This document shows positions 1 to 8,212 of a DNA stretch of 64,000 bases, piece after piece. The notes under the pieces were generated by a model. The model did not search any database and was not told where the DNA came from. It saw only the letters and a program-made list of their open reading frames with translations. Numbering within the stretch: position 1 is the stretch's first letter; each line of letters starts with the position of its first letter. Where the stretch lies: positions 17,654-81,653 of the forward strand of contig DEIA01000081.1 of NCBI GenBank assembly GCA_002352225.1. Direction: 5' to 3'. Source of the DNA: Flammeovirgaceae bacterium UBA2786. GTDB taxonomy: Bacteria; Bacteroidota; Bacteroidia; Cytophagales; Cyclobacteriaceae. Position numbers and translations under genes: made by a program.

Positions 1-824
1 TCGAAACCAAATTCGTTGTTGGTTCCGTATGTAATATCGGCCCGGTATGCATTTCTGCGTTCAATAGAATTGGGTTCGTGTTTATCAACACAGTCCACAT
101 TTAATCCATGAAACTGAAACAGAGGCCCCATCCATTCGCTATCGCGCCTGGCCAGGTAGTCGTTTACCGTAACAATGTGTACACCCCGTTTTGCAAGTGC
201 ATTTAAGAAAGCAGGGAAAGTAGCTACCAGCGTTTTTCCTTCGCCCGTTGCCATTTCAGATACTTTACCCTGGTGCAATGCAATACCACCAATAATCTGC
301 ACATCATAATGCACCATGTCCCAGGTAATCAGGTTGCCTGCGGCCAGCCATTGGCGACTCCACTGCGCTTTGTCGTAAACGATTTTAACGTTTTGATGAT
401 TGGCTGCCAGCATACGATCATGATCGGTAGCGGTAACCTCAAGATATTCGTTCTCTTTAAACCTGCGGGCTGTTTCGCGCACAATGGCAAATGCCTTTGG
501 TAAGATTTCCAATAAAACTTTTTCAAGTTCTTTATTGCGATCGGCTTCCAGCTTATCGATTTCCTTAAATACAAGGTCTTTTTCGTTCAGATCCATTTCG
601 GGTTGGTTAGCTACACGGCTGTGCAAGGCTGCAATCTGATCGTCAATGGATTTAAGTCTATCATTAATAACCTGTTGTATTTCGAGAGTTTTGGCACGCA
701 ACTGATCGTTCGATATAGAAAGTAATCCTTCTCCCTCACGCTTGGTGGCTTCCACCAGCGGCATCATCAGTTTAATATCCTTCTGCGACTTATCGCCAAA
801 AATTTTTGCAAGTAGTTTTAACAT
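1..824 (-). CDS. secA: SecA preprotein translocase ATPase (N-terminal part, cut by the window edge)
   Basis: SecA is the cytoplasmic ATPase that drives preproteins through SecYEG. The frame opens at an ATG (822-824) as [16 protein letters not shown] and stays open to base 1, giving about 274 residues of a protein normally over 1000 long. Visible motifs are the N-terminal region with GEGLL and LRAKT, then the nucleotide-binding core with Walker A (ATGEGKT) followed by [10 protein letters not shown], all diagnostic of SecA. The gene continues beyond the left edge, so helicase motifs and the C-terminus cannot be judged. It is transcribed leftward, away from the decayed dapF fragment. Identification is secure and only completeness is unknown. 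Confidence 0.95.
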   Translation of the reverse strand, partial: MLKLLAKIFGDKSQKDIKLMMPLVEATKREGEGLLSISNDQLRAKTLEIQQVINDRLKSIDDQIAALHSRVANQPEMDLNEKDLVFKEIDKLEADRNKELEKVLLEILPKAFAIVRETARRFKENEYLEVTATDHDRMLAANHQNVKIVYDKAQWSRQWLAAGNLITWDMVHYDVQIIGGIALHQGKVSEMATGEGKTLVATFPAFLNALAKRGVHIVTVNDYLARRDSEWMGPLFQFHGLNVDCVDKHEPNSIERRNAYRADITYGTNNEFGF

Positions 825-921
825 GTGTAGTAGTTTGTCATTTAGCAGGCGTTTTTGGGTATAGAAACCAGAAAGCAGCCAACTAAATGGGGCCGTAAAT
901 TTAATTGATTTCGGGGTGCAA

Positions 922-1055
922 TTATAGTTCCAAGGCGCCTTCAAATACCATTTTGGCAGGGCCTATTAGGTAAATTTCATGAAATGTGCCTGCCTGTCCG
1001 GCAGACGGGCCTGCTTTCCTGGTTAAAGGCCACATCCATTTCGGCAACTTTCGCT
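922..1055 (-). pseudogene. Decayed 3' end of a second dapF copy
   Basis: Read on the minus strand, this stretch encodes [20 protein letters not shown] followed by EL and a stop. This matches the last residues of the intact DapF at 2455-3228 ([20 protein letters not shown]). Further upstream, KVAEMDVAF aligns with KVKGGELDVEF. Between the two blocks lies about 18 nt absent from intact dapF, including half of a GC-rich palindrome, which breaks the alignment. No upstream dapF sequence is present. It is therefore a remnant, diverged by roughly 15 percent over the best 65 nt by eye, and looks like an old duplicate or xenolog rather than a fresh copy. Confidence 0.85.
992..1010. repeat. GC-rich 7-bp-arm palindrome inside the dapF remnant
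   Basis: The arms GCCTGTC and GACGGGC (one G-T mismatch) flank CGGCA. The left arm coincides with sequence also present in intact dapF, and the right arm is part of the extra bases found only in the remnant. This looks like a REP-type palindrome created or inserted there. No second full copy was noticed in the window. Confidence 0.5.
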
Positions 1056-1142
1056 TAATTTCACGATTGAAAACCCTGTCGGGGAGCGACATAACACGTA
1101 TATAGCTTAGATTCGTTATCTTAAAACCAAGATATCAGGGAG

Positions 1143-2156
1143 ATGAACAGGAATGTTACGTGCTGCGTATTAGGTCTTATCATATTGTTGCTTTTATCCT
1201 GCACGAATGATGAACTGAAGCCAAGCCCATACATAGTGGCCGAATTTGAGAATCATATTCAGGAATCTGTCATTTTTCAGAAAGAGAATAGCGTTTATGT
1301 GGCCACTTTAGGTGGCTCATTGTTTAGTGAGGTAACAGAAGTTTATAGGGTAGATTTGCTCAGTGGGATGAAAATACTATTTTTTTCTACAGAAGGCCAT
1401 GTTCGAAGATTTATTGTGTCCGCTGATGAAAAATTTATTTCGATTAGTGTTTTCACACAATCACCCACCTCTGGTTCAATTACACGATTGGAATTGTTTG
1501 ATGTGAGTACTAAAGAGAAAACCGTACTAAAATCCGTTCAAGCGCCCTTAGCTCCGTTCGCATTCGATATGGAAAACAGAACGCTGTTGTATAATATATA
1601 TGAGAATGGCGAGAACAGAATTCGTAAAATTGATCTGACATCTAAAGCGGATGTTATTATTTCCGATGAACGAAATGGAGTCATAGCTATGATAGACCCA
1701 GCGACAAGAAATATTTTGATGCAATCTTCTGGCGAAATGTATTTTATTGACTGGGATGGTAACATTATTGGGGAGCCATTCACTGGGTTTACTCCGTGGC
1801 ACATTTCACCTGATGGAAAAAAAATTATTGGTCGCCAGGGAAAATTTGTGAGTGTTGGTGGTAAACTAATATATTATCTGGAAGTGATATCCTATACAAT
1901 CGCAACAAAGGAAATCGAGGTGCTTATCAGTACCGAAAATCAATTTTTTTTCCTGACATCTTTATCAACAGACCAAAACCTTGCACTCTGTAGTGCTGGC
2001 GACCTGTACATACTGAACACTATCAATCTTGAGAAAAAGCAACTAATGTCAACTTATAAAGAGGAGTATGGAATTGGTTTTTTTGATGAAAACAGGCAAG
2101 TGCTGTTTTTGCTTGGGGAATACTATCCTAAGATTTTATATGGGATCAAACTCTAA
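1143..2156 (+). CDS. Putative lipoprotein with beta-propeller-like repeats
   Basis: The 337-residue protein begins with a lipoprotein signal peptide: a hydrophobic stretch (about residues 8-19) ends in the lipobox LLSC, so Cys20 would be lipidated and the mature protein held in the cell envelope. The remainder has recurring short blocks such as YRVDLLSG, RLELFDVS and RKIDLTS, each followed by polar turns. This pattern is usual in TolB/WD40-like beta-propellers reporting on 'read a value, format it' repeats. No catalytic motif is recognisable and I do not assign a function. The ATG follows GGAG closely. The gene stands alone on the plus strand, between the dapF remnant and a broken antitoxin-like gene, suggesting that this strip was assembled by insertion and deletion. 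Confidence 0.7.
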   Translation: MNRNVTCCVLGLIILLLLSCTNDELKPSPYIVAEFENHIQESVIFQKENSVYVATLGGSLFSEVTEVYRVDLLSGMKILFFSTEGHVRRFIVSADEKFISISVFTQSPTSGSITRLELFDVSTKEKTVLKSVQAPLAPFAFDMENRTLLYNIYENGENRIRKIDLTSKADVIISDERNGVIAMIDPATRNILMQSSGEMYFIDWDGNIIGEPFTGFTPWHISPDGKKIIGRQGKFVSVGGKLIYYLEVISYTIATKEIEVLISTENQFFFLTSLSTDQNLALCSAGDLYILNTINLEKKQLMSTYKEEYGIGFFDENRQVLFLLGEYYPKILYGIKL

Positions 2157-2212
2157 ATAAGTAAAAAGTATAAGTATCAGAAGTTGAGTAATTAGGGTAA
2201 AATCCGTATGAG

Positions 2213-2423
2213 TTAAATACGATCCCATTGATCTCTGGATTCAGCAACATGCTTTTGCAAAGCGGCAACAGATTGTTCAGATAATTTTCCCCTAAAAATT
2301 TCGGATGGTTTTTGAGTACACGGTGTTTTCTTTTCTACCAGCCTGAATAAGGTGGAGCTCTTCCAGTTGCTTAAGCAGTTTTAATGCGTTCTGGTTAAGT
2401 AACTGAATAGTTACAGTTTCCAT
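2213..2423 (-). pseudogene. Antitoxin-like small protein, frameshifted in a T/A run
   Basis: From the ATG at 2421-2423, preceded by GGAGGG, the frame reads METVTIQLLNQNALKLLKQL and continues to KTIRNF, then stops (43 residues). One base further on, another frame continues as RGKLSEQSVAALQKHVAESR and ends DQWDRI with a stop at 2213-2215. Joining the two gives a 69-residue protein with the 'short N-terminal strand-helix, then FRG..L..E....L..H...SR..W' plan seen in many Bacteroidota antitoxin-like orphans. The break lies in a run of five T (plus-strand A run near 2294-2298), and one T fewer restores the frame. It may be a real pseudogene or a homopolymer base-calling error. No toxin partner is adjacent. 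Confidence 0.6.
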
Positions 2424-2454
2424 ATTCCCTCCATCTTCATCCAAAAATAACATT

Positions 2455-3228
2455 TTAGATTGAAAGCGTACCCTCAAATACCATTTTGGCAGGGCCAATG
2501 AGATAAATCTCGTTAAATGTGCCTGCCTGTCCGGTTTTAAACTCTACATCCAGTTCTCCCCCCTTCACCTTTATGTGTACGGGCGACTTATACCCATGAA
2601 AAGAGGCGGCCAGTGCAGCTGCTGTTACACCTGTGCCACACGAAAAAGTTTCGTCTTCTACACCGCGTTCGTAGGTGCGTACCATAATGGTATTATTGGG
2701 TAGTAGTTGAAGAAAGTTAACGTTGGTACCCGTTGGTTTATACGCTTCGCTGTAGCGGATTTTTCTGCCGGCTTCAACCACATTTATTTTTTCTACATCG
2801 GGTACAAATTGCAGATGGTGGGGCGATCCGGTATGAATAAAATAATCGGAGCCGGATTGGGTTACGCCTGAAACCGGATTCATCTTTAGCCGAATAATTC
2901 CGGTTGGTAATAATTCGGCTTCGTGCGCACCATCGTATGCATTAAAGGTAGTTTTTGTTTTGAGTAACCCAAGGGTAGCGGCCATAGCCACTGCCGCACG
3001 GCTACCATTACCGCATAAACTTTGCGAACCATCGCTGTTGTAGTAAACCAGATCAAAATCAAGCGAGGGATGTTTTTCAATCAGCATCAACCCATCGGCC
3101 CCCACACCAAACCTTCGGTTGCATATTTTTTCGATTTGCTCTGTGGTAAAAGCATATTGATTGTTTCGATTGTCAATCAAAACAAAATCGTTACCGGTGG
3201 CCTGATATTTTGTAAAGGGAATTTTCAT
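2455..3228 (-). CDS. dapF: Diaminopimelate epimerase
   Basis: DapF interconverts LL- and meso-diaminopimelate for lysine and peptidoglycan synthesis, using two cysteines as acid and base without a cofactor. Both are present in their conserved settings: Cys72 in SLCGNGSRAAV and Cys197 in TFSCGTGVTAAA. The start MKIPFTKYQATGNDF is the family's characteristic N-terminus. At 257 residues the length is normal. It is the intact counterpart of the remnant at 922-1055. The frameshifted antitoxin-like gene follows 31 nt downstream on the same strand. Confidence 0.95.
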   Translation of the reverse strand: MKIPFTKYQATGNDFVLIDNRNNQYAFTTEQIEKICNRRFGVGADGLMLIEKHPSLDFDLVYYNSDGSQSLCGNGSRAAVAMAATLGLLKTKTTFNAYDGAHEAELLPTGIIRLKMNPVSGVTQSGSDYFIHTGSPHHLQFVPDVEKINVVEAGRKIRYSEAYKPTGTNVNFLQLLPNNTIMVRTYERGVEDETFSCGTGVTAAALAASFHGYKSPVHIKVKGGELDVEFKTGQAGTFNEIYLIGPAKMVFEGTLSI

Positions 3229-3289
3229 TTGAACGGAAGATTCTAAAACAGATGCCGATTAAGACTGTAATTAGAGGTAAACTGTGAGT

Positions 3290-3505
3290 TTATTTTACCT
3301 CTTCGTAATCTATGTATTCGCCACCCTTTATCTTGCCCGACTTTGCCGGCCTGTCAGGTGATGAATCTACGTTCACCTGTCCGTTTTGGGGCCTGCGTGG
3401 CTGAAATTTATCCTGTTGCGAAGCAGCGCCTGCCCGAAAGAATAAACTTCCGAATTTGTAGAACACGTAGCCAATCAGCCCAATAATGATTAATAACCTT
3501 ATCAT
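3290..3505 (-). CDS. DUF4834 family small membrane protein
   Basis: This 71-residue protein starts with one membrane helix (about residues 2-25, MIRLLIIIGLIGYVFYKFGS). A basic, proline- and glycine-rich tail ends in GEYIDYEEVK. This combination is typical of DUF4834, a short Bacteroidota family of unknown function. It lies between carB and dapF on the same strand, about 60 nt from each. Nothing in the sequence indicates an enzymatic role, and the tail would face the cytoplasm or periplasm depending on orientation. Confidence 0.7.
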   Translation of the reverse strand: MIRLLIIIGLIGYVFYKFGSLFFRAGAASQQDKFQPRRPQNGQVNVDSSPDRPAKSGKIKGGEYIDYEEVK

Positions 3506-3568
3506 GATGCGTCTTTACAGTTTTAGTAACGCAATTCCAAAGATATTAGTTTAACCGACTTAAACAAG

Positions 3569-6382
3569 CTATCGGCTCAGGTACAGGTTTCGTTCGGAGT
3601 AGATATTCATAAAATAGTCGTCCATCAAATCATCTATAAAATAAATAGCCTCTCCTGTCGATTTCATTTCGGGGCCAAGTTCTTTATTTACATCAGGAAA
3701 TTTATTGAACGAAAACACCGGTACTTTTATAGCATACCCATGTTTTTTCGGATTGAAAGTAAAGTCCTTCACTTTGTTTACACCCAGCATTACTTTGGTA
3801 GCGTAGTTCACATACGGTTCATCGTAGGCTTTGCAGATGAAAGGTACAGTGCGTGATGCGCGCGGGTTAGCTTCAATAATGTACACCGTATCATTCTTAA
3901 TAGCAAATTGAATGTTGATTAACCCAACGGTTTTCAAGGCCACGGCAATGCGCTTGGTATAACTTTCAATTTGTTTAATTACAAAATCGCCCAGGTTGTA
4001 AGGTGGCAATACCGCATACGAATCGCCACTGTGAATACCGGCTGGTTCAATATGTTGCATAATGCCAATGATGTATACGTCTTCTCCATCGCAAATAGCA
4101 TCGGCCTCGGCTTCAATGGCACCATCCAGAAAATGATCCAGCAATACTTTGTTGTCGGGCAAATGTTTCCAGATATCCAGTATGTGGTTTTCTAACTCTT
4201 TTTCGTTAATCACGATTTTCATACTCTGTCCACCCAACACATAAGAAGGCCGAACGAGTAATGGAAAACCAATGGTTTTAGAAACCTCAAGTGCTTCGTC
4301 AGCATCGGTGGCAACACCAAATTCCGGGTAAGGAATGTTAAGGTCTTTAAGCAAGGTTGAAAAACTTCCACGATCTTCGGCCAGGTCAAGCGCTTCGAAT
4401 GAAGTGCCCATGATCTTGATGCCATACTTGTGCAGTTTCTCGGCCAGCTTCAATGCGGTTTGCCCGCCCAGCTGTACAATTACACCCTCTGGTTTTTCGT
4501 GTTGAATAATATCCCACAAATGTTCCCAGAATACCGGCTCGAAGTAAAGTTTATCGGCAATATCAAAATCGGTAGAAACAGTTTCCGGATTGCAATTAAT
4601 CATGATGGCTTCATAGCCTGCTTCTTTTGCGGCCAGAATGCCATGTACGCAGGAGTAATCAAACTCAATACCTTGCCCAATGCGATTGGGGCCAGAGCCC
4701 AGTACAATTACTTTCTTCTTATTGGATACAACCGATTCGTTTTCTTTATCGAATGTGGAGTAATAGTAAGGTGTTTTAGCTTCAAACTCAGCGGCACAGG
4801 TATCTACTAACTTAAACACACGGTTAATACCCATGTCTCTGCGCTTTTTATGCACTTCACTTTCCTTGCAATCGAGCAGGTGTGCAATCTGCCGATCGGC
4901 ATATCCTTTTTCTTTGGCTTTGCGCATCAGGTCTGCAGGAATTGTTTCGAGTTTGAAGGTTTCAATCTCCTTCTCAACGGCAATCAATTCCCATATCTGT
5001 TCCAAAAACCACGTATCAATTTTAGTCAGGTTCTGAATGGTTTTCATCGAGATGCCCAGTTTCATGGCATCATACACATGAAACAGTCGGTTCCAGCTTG
5101 GATTTTGTAGACTATAAAGTAAGTCTTCCTGCTTGGTAAGTTCTTTGCCATCGGCACCCAACCCATTTCTTCTTATCTCTAAACTCTGACAAGCTTTTTG
5201 CAGGGCTTCCTGAAAATTTCTTCCAATTCCCATTACTTCGCCTACCGATTTCATTTGCAAACCAAGCTTGCGATCGGCTCCGTGAAACTTATCAAAATTC
5301 CAGCGCGGGATTTTTACAATTACATAATCCAATGCCGGTTCGAAGTAAGCTGTTGTAGATCCGGTAATGGCATTTTTTAATTCATCCAGATTATAACCAA
5401 TAGCCAACTTGGCAGCAATTTTTGCAATTGGGTAACCGGTTGCTTTTGATGCCAGCGCAGAAGAGCGCGATACGCGCGGGTTAATTTCAATACCAATTAT
5501 ATCATCGTTATCCGGATTAACCGAGAATTGAACATTGCAACCACCGGCAAATTTGCCAATGCCATTCATCATTTTAATGGCCAGATCGCGCATACGTTGA
5601 TACACCGTGTCGGGCAATGTCATGGCTGGTGCTACGGTAATAGAATCACCGGTGTGTATGCCCATCGGGTCAAAATTTTCGATAGAGCAAATGATGATCA
5701 CGTTGCCTAACCCATCGCGTAGCAACTCAAGCTCGTACTCTTTCCAACCCATAATGCTTTGCTCTACCAGCACCTCATGAATAGGTGAGGCATGCAAACC
5801 GCGGTTAAGAGCAGCATCAAATTCTTCGGGTGTATTTACAAATCCTCCACCAGTGCCACCAAGCGTAAACGATGGACGAATTACCAGCGGAAATCCGATT
5901 TTCTGGGCAATTTCTTTGCCTTCGAGGAATGAAGTAGCCGTGGAGCCTTTACATACGCCCACATTTAACTCCAGCATTTTTAATCTGAATTTTTCGCGGT
6001 CTTCAGTGGTTTCAATCGCAGCAATATCAACACCTATAATTTTTACTCCGTAATGTTGCCATATACCGGCCTTATCGCAGTCTATACAAAGGTTAAGCGC
6101 AGTTTGCCCGCCCATAGTGGGCAACACGGCATCTATGTGATGTTTTTCTAATATTTCACGGATGGATTTTTTCTCCAACGGCTTCAGATACACGTGGTCG
6201 GCCGTAACCTTATCGGTCATAATGGTGGCCGGGTTAGAGTTGATCAGAATTACTTCTATGCCCTCTTCCCGTAAGGAACGGGAGGCTTGCGACCCCGCAT
6301 AATCAAATTCACATGCTTGTCCGATGATAATGGGCCCGCTTCCAATAATGAGTACGGAGCGAATACTGCGATCTCTTGGCAT
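3569..6382 (-). CDS. carB: Carbamoyl-phosphate synthase large subunit, lacking the allosteric domain
   Basis: CarB makes carbamoyl phosphate from bicarbonate, ammonia (delivered by CarA) and two ATP, feeding pyrimidine and arginine synthesis. The N-terminal half opens with VLIIGSGPIIIGQACEFDYA, carries the glycine-rich ATP-grasp loop GGTGGGF and ends its ATP site at EINPRVSRSSALASKATG. The homologous second half begins VIVLGSGPNRIGQGIEFDYS and has the matching EANPRASRTVPF. The protein stops at 937 residues, about where the MGS-like regulatory domain would begin in the roughly 1070-residue enterobacterial enzyme. Control by UMP or ornithine through that domain is therefore not expected. No carA is in the window. 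A TAnnTTTG box lies 30 nt upstream. Confidence 0.96.
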   Translation of the reverse strand: MPRDRSIRSVLIIGSGPIIIGQACEFDYAGSQASRSLREEGIEVILINSNPATIMTDKVTADHVYLKPLEKKSIREILEKHHIDAVLPTMGGQTALNLCIDCDKAGIWQHYGVKIIGVDIAAIETTEDREKFRLKMLELNVGVCKGSTATSFLEGKEIAQKIGFPLVIRPSFTLGGTGGGFVNTPEEFDAALNRGLHASPIHEVLVEQSIMGWKEYELELLRDGLGNVIIICSIENFDPMGIHTGDSITVAPAMTLPDTVYQRMRDLAIKMMNGIGKFAGGCNVQFSVNPDNDDIIGIEINPRVSRSSALASKATGYPIAKIAAKLAIGYNLDELKNAITGSTTAYFEPALDYVIVKIPRWNFDKFHGADRKLGLQMKSVGEVMGIGRNFQEALQKACQSLEIRRNGLGADGKELTKQEDLLYSLQNPSWNRLFHVYDAMKLGISMKTIQNLTKIDTWFLEQIWELIAVEKEIETFKLETIPADLMRKAKEKGYADRQIAHLLDCKESEVHKKRRDMGINRVFKLVDTCAAEFEAKTPYYYSTFDKENESVVSNKKKVIVLGSGPNRIGQGIEFDYSCVHGILAAKEAGYEAIMINCNPETVSTDFDIADKLYFEPVFWEHLWDIIQHEKPEGVIVQLGGQTALKLAEKLHKYGIKIMGTSFEALDLAEDRGSFSTLLKDLNIPYPEFGVATDADEALEVSKTIGFPLLVRPSYVLGGQSMKIVINEKELENHILDIWKHLPDNKVLLDHFLDGAIEAEADAICDGEDVYIIGIMQHIEPAGIHSGDSYAVLPPYNLGDFVIKQIESYTKRIAVALKTVGLINIQFAIKNDTVYIIEANPRASRTVPFICKAYDEPYVNYATKVMLGVNKVKDFTFNPKKHGYAIKVPVFSFNKFPDVNKELGPEMKSTGEAIYFIDDLMDDYFMNIYSERNLYLSR

Positions 6383-6411
6383 TTCGTAGTGGTTGGTTTG
6401 GATAAATCGGG

Positions 6412-6419
6412 CAAAAATA
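6412..6419 (-). promoter_or_regulatory. Putative -7 box for carB
   Basis: On the minus strand the bases read TATTTTTG, an exact match to the Bacteroidota -7 consensus TAnnTTTG, ending 30 nt before the carB ATG. No clear -33 TTTG was found at the usual distance. Confidence 0.45.
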
Positions 6420-6520
6420 AGGAGTATTTTAAGTAATTAATCACGGCTGCTCTACATTTATTCAGGAGGTACAACACACTCGGAATTTTTTTATAAAATT
6501 TAGAATTCAATCCATTGCAT

Positions 6521-8212
6521 ATGAACTTAAATCTGAAGGCAAAAACTGAAAACACATACGATGCCATTGTTGTGGGTTCGGGTATTAGTGGAGGCTGGGC
6601 AGCAAAAGAGCTCTGCGAACGTGGATTGAAGGTATTGCTGCTGGAAAGAGGAAAAAATGTAGAGCATCCAAACTACCCCACTGCTTCGCTCGATCCGTGG
6701 AAACTGGAAAACAGAGGACGATTAACACAATCTGATCGGGATAAATGCCCGATTCAAACCCGCCACTATTCTTATTCGGGCGATAATAAACAGTATTATA
6801 TAAACGACCTGGAAAATCCTTATACCGAAACCAAGCGGTTCGATTGGATAAGGGGCGATATTGTTGGAGGGCGTTCGTTGTTATGGGGCCGGCAATGTTA
6901 TCGGCTTAGCGACCTTGATTTTGAAGCCAACTTACGTGATGGTATTGCGGTAGACTGGCCCATTCGCTACAAAGACATTGCCCCCTGGTACGATTATGTA
7001 GAGCAGTTTATTGGAGTATGTGGCCAACCGGAAGGGATCCCTCATCTGCCCGATGGAAAATTTCAGCCTCCTATGGAAATGAATTGTGTGGAAACAGATT
7101 TCAAAACCAAAGTAGAAGAGAAGTTTGGCCGAAAGATGACCATTGGCAGAACAGCAAACTTAACATCTCCTGTAAAGGGTAGGGGTGTTTGTCAGTATCG
7201 CAATCAATGCCACCGGGGTTGCCCGTATGGTGCATACTTCAGTACCAATGCCAGTACCTTACCGGCTGCATTTGCTACAGGTAATTTAACACTAAGGCCT
7301 CATTCGTTAACCAATCGTGTGTTGTACGATGAACAAAAACAGAAGGCAATTGGAGTTGAGGTTGTAGATACTGAAGCCAGTGAGGTAACAGAGTTTTATG
7401 CACGCCTTATCTTTTTAAATGCAGCTACATTAGGCACTGCATTTATATTACTTAACTCAATTTCAAATCGTTTTACAAACGGATTGGGTAATGGCAGCGA
7501 TCAGGTGGGGCGCAATATTATGGATCATCACAAGGGAGCGGGTGCAGAGGCGGAAGTAGATGGGTTCGAAGATCAGTATTATTTTGGACGTAGGCCAAAT
7601 GGTGTTTATGTGCCACGGTTTAGAAACCTTATTGAGAAAAGAACAGATTATATACGAGGGTTTGGCTATCAGGGTGGTGCCAGTCGTGTGGGCTGGGGAA
7701 GAGGCACGCTGGATGATTCTGTAGGTGCTGATCTGAAAGAGAAACTACAAACACCCGGAGGATGGCGTATTGGTTTTGGCGGATTTGGAGAATGTTTACC
7801 CTACGAAGAAAACCGGGTAACGCTGAACACCGATATAAAAGACAAGTGGGGTCGCAACACGCTAACCACCGATGTTGAGTTTAAAGACAATGAACGGGCC
7901 ATGCAAAAAGATATGGCTGCGGCTATGGCCGAAATGCTGGAAGCGGCCGGGTATAAGAATGTACGATCATATGCCAATATTTCATTTCCGGGTAATGCCA
8001 ATCATGATATGGGTAGTGCACGCATGGGGCGAAATCCTAAAACATCTGTTCTAAATGGATACAACCAGATGCATGAAGTGAAGAATGTTTTTATTACTGA
8101 TGGCTCGTTTATGACTTCATCAGCCTGTGTAAACCCATCGCTTACCTACATGGCTATGACGGCCCGGGCCTGCGCCTATGCCGTAGAAGAAATGAAGAAG
8201 CAAAACCTGTAA
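6521..8212 (+). CDS. GMC-family FAD-dependent oxidoreductase
   Basis: This is a 563-residue flavoprotein of the glucose-methanol-choline family, which oxidises alcohol or sugar hydroxyls. The FAD-binding Rossmann motif VVGSGISGGWAAKEL sits near the N-terminus, and GGRSLLWGRQCYR is the usual second flavin-contact block. The C-terminal signature NHDMGSARMG supplies the catalytic His, and SACVNPSLTYMAMTARA the partner Asn/His position. A cysteine cluster CQYRNQCHRGCPYG around residue 225 is typical of the gluconate-dehydrogenase-like branch. No Tat or Sec signal is visible, so it may be cytoplasmic. The substrate cannot be named. The ATG at 6521 is preferred over a TTG six bases upstream. It abuts the convergent serine-hydrolase gene with no gap. 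Confidence 0.85.
   Translation: MNLNLKAKTENTYDAIVVGSGISGGWAAKELCERGLKVLLLERGKNVEHPNYPTASLDPWKLENRGRLTQSDRDKCPIQTRHYSYSGDNKQYYINDLENPYTETKRFDWIRGDIVGGRSLLWGRQCYRLSDLDFEANLRDGIAVDWPIRYKDIAPWYDYVEQFIGVCGQPEGIPHLPDGKFQPPMEMNCVETDFKTKVEEKFGRKMTIGRTANLTSPVKGRGVCQYRNQCHRGCPYGAYFSTNASTLPAAFATGNLTLRPHSLTNRVLYDEQKQKAIGVEVVDTEASEVTEFYARLIFLNAATLGTAFILLNSISNRFTNGLGNGSDQVGRNIMDHHKGAGAEAEVDGFEDQYYFGRRPNGVYVPRFRNLIEKRTDYIRGFGYQGGASRVGWGRGTLDDSVGADLKEKLQTPGGWRIGFGGFGECLPYEENRVTLNTDIKDKWGRNTLTTDVEFKDNERAMQKDMAAAMAEMLEAAGYKNVRSYANISFPGNANHDMGSARMGRNPKTSVLNGYNQMHEVKNVFITDGSFMTSSACVNPSLTYMAMTARACAYAVEEMKKQNL

Noticed and set aside
2292..2498. 68-residue ORF with start at 2498 overlapping dapF
   Set aside because: The added N-terminus is the dapF tail in another frame. 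The ATG at 2423 with GGAGGG begins the recognisable antitoxin-like sequence.
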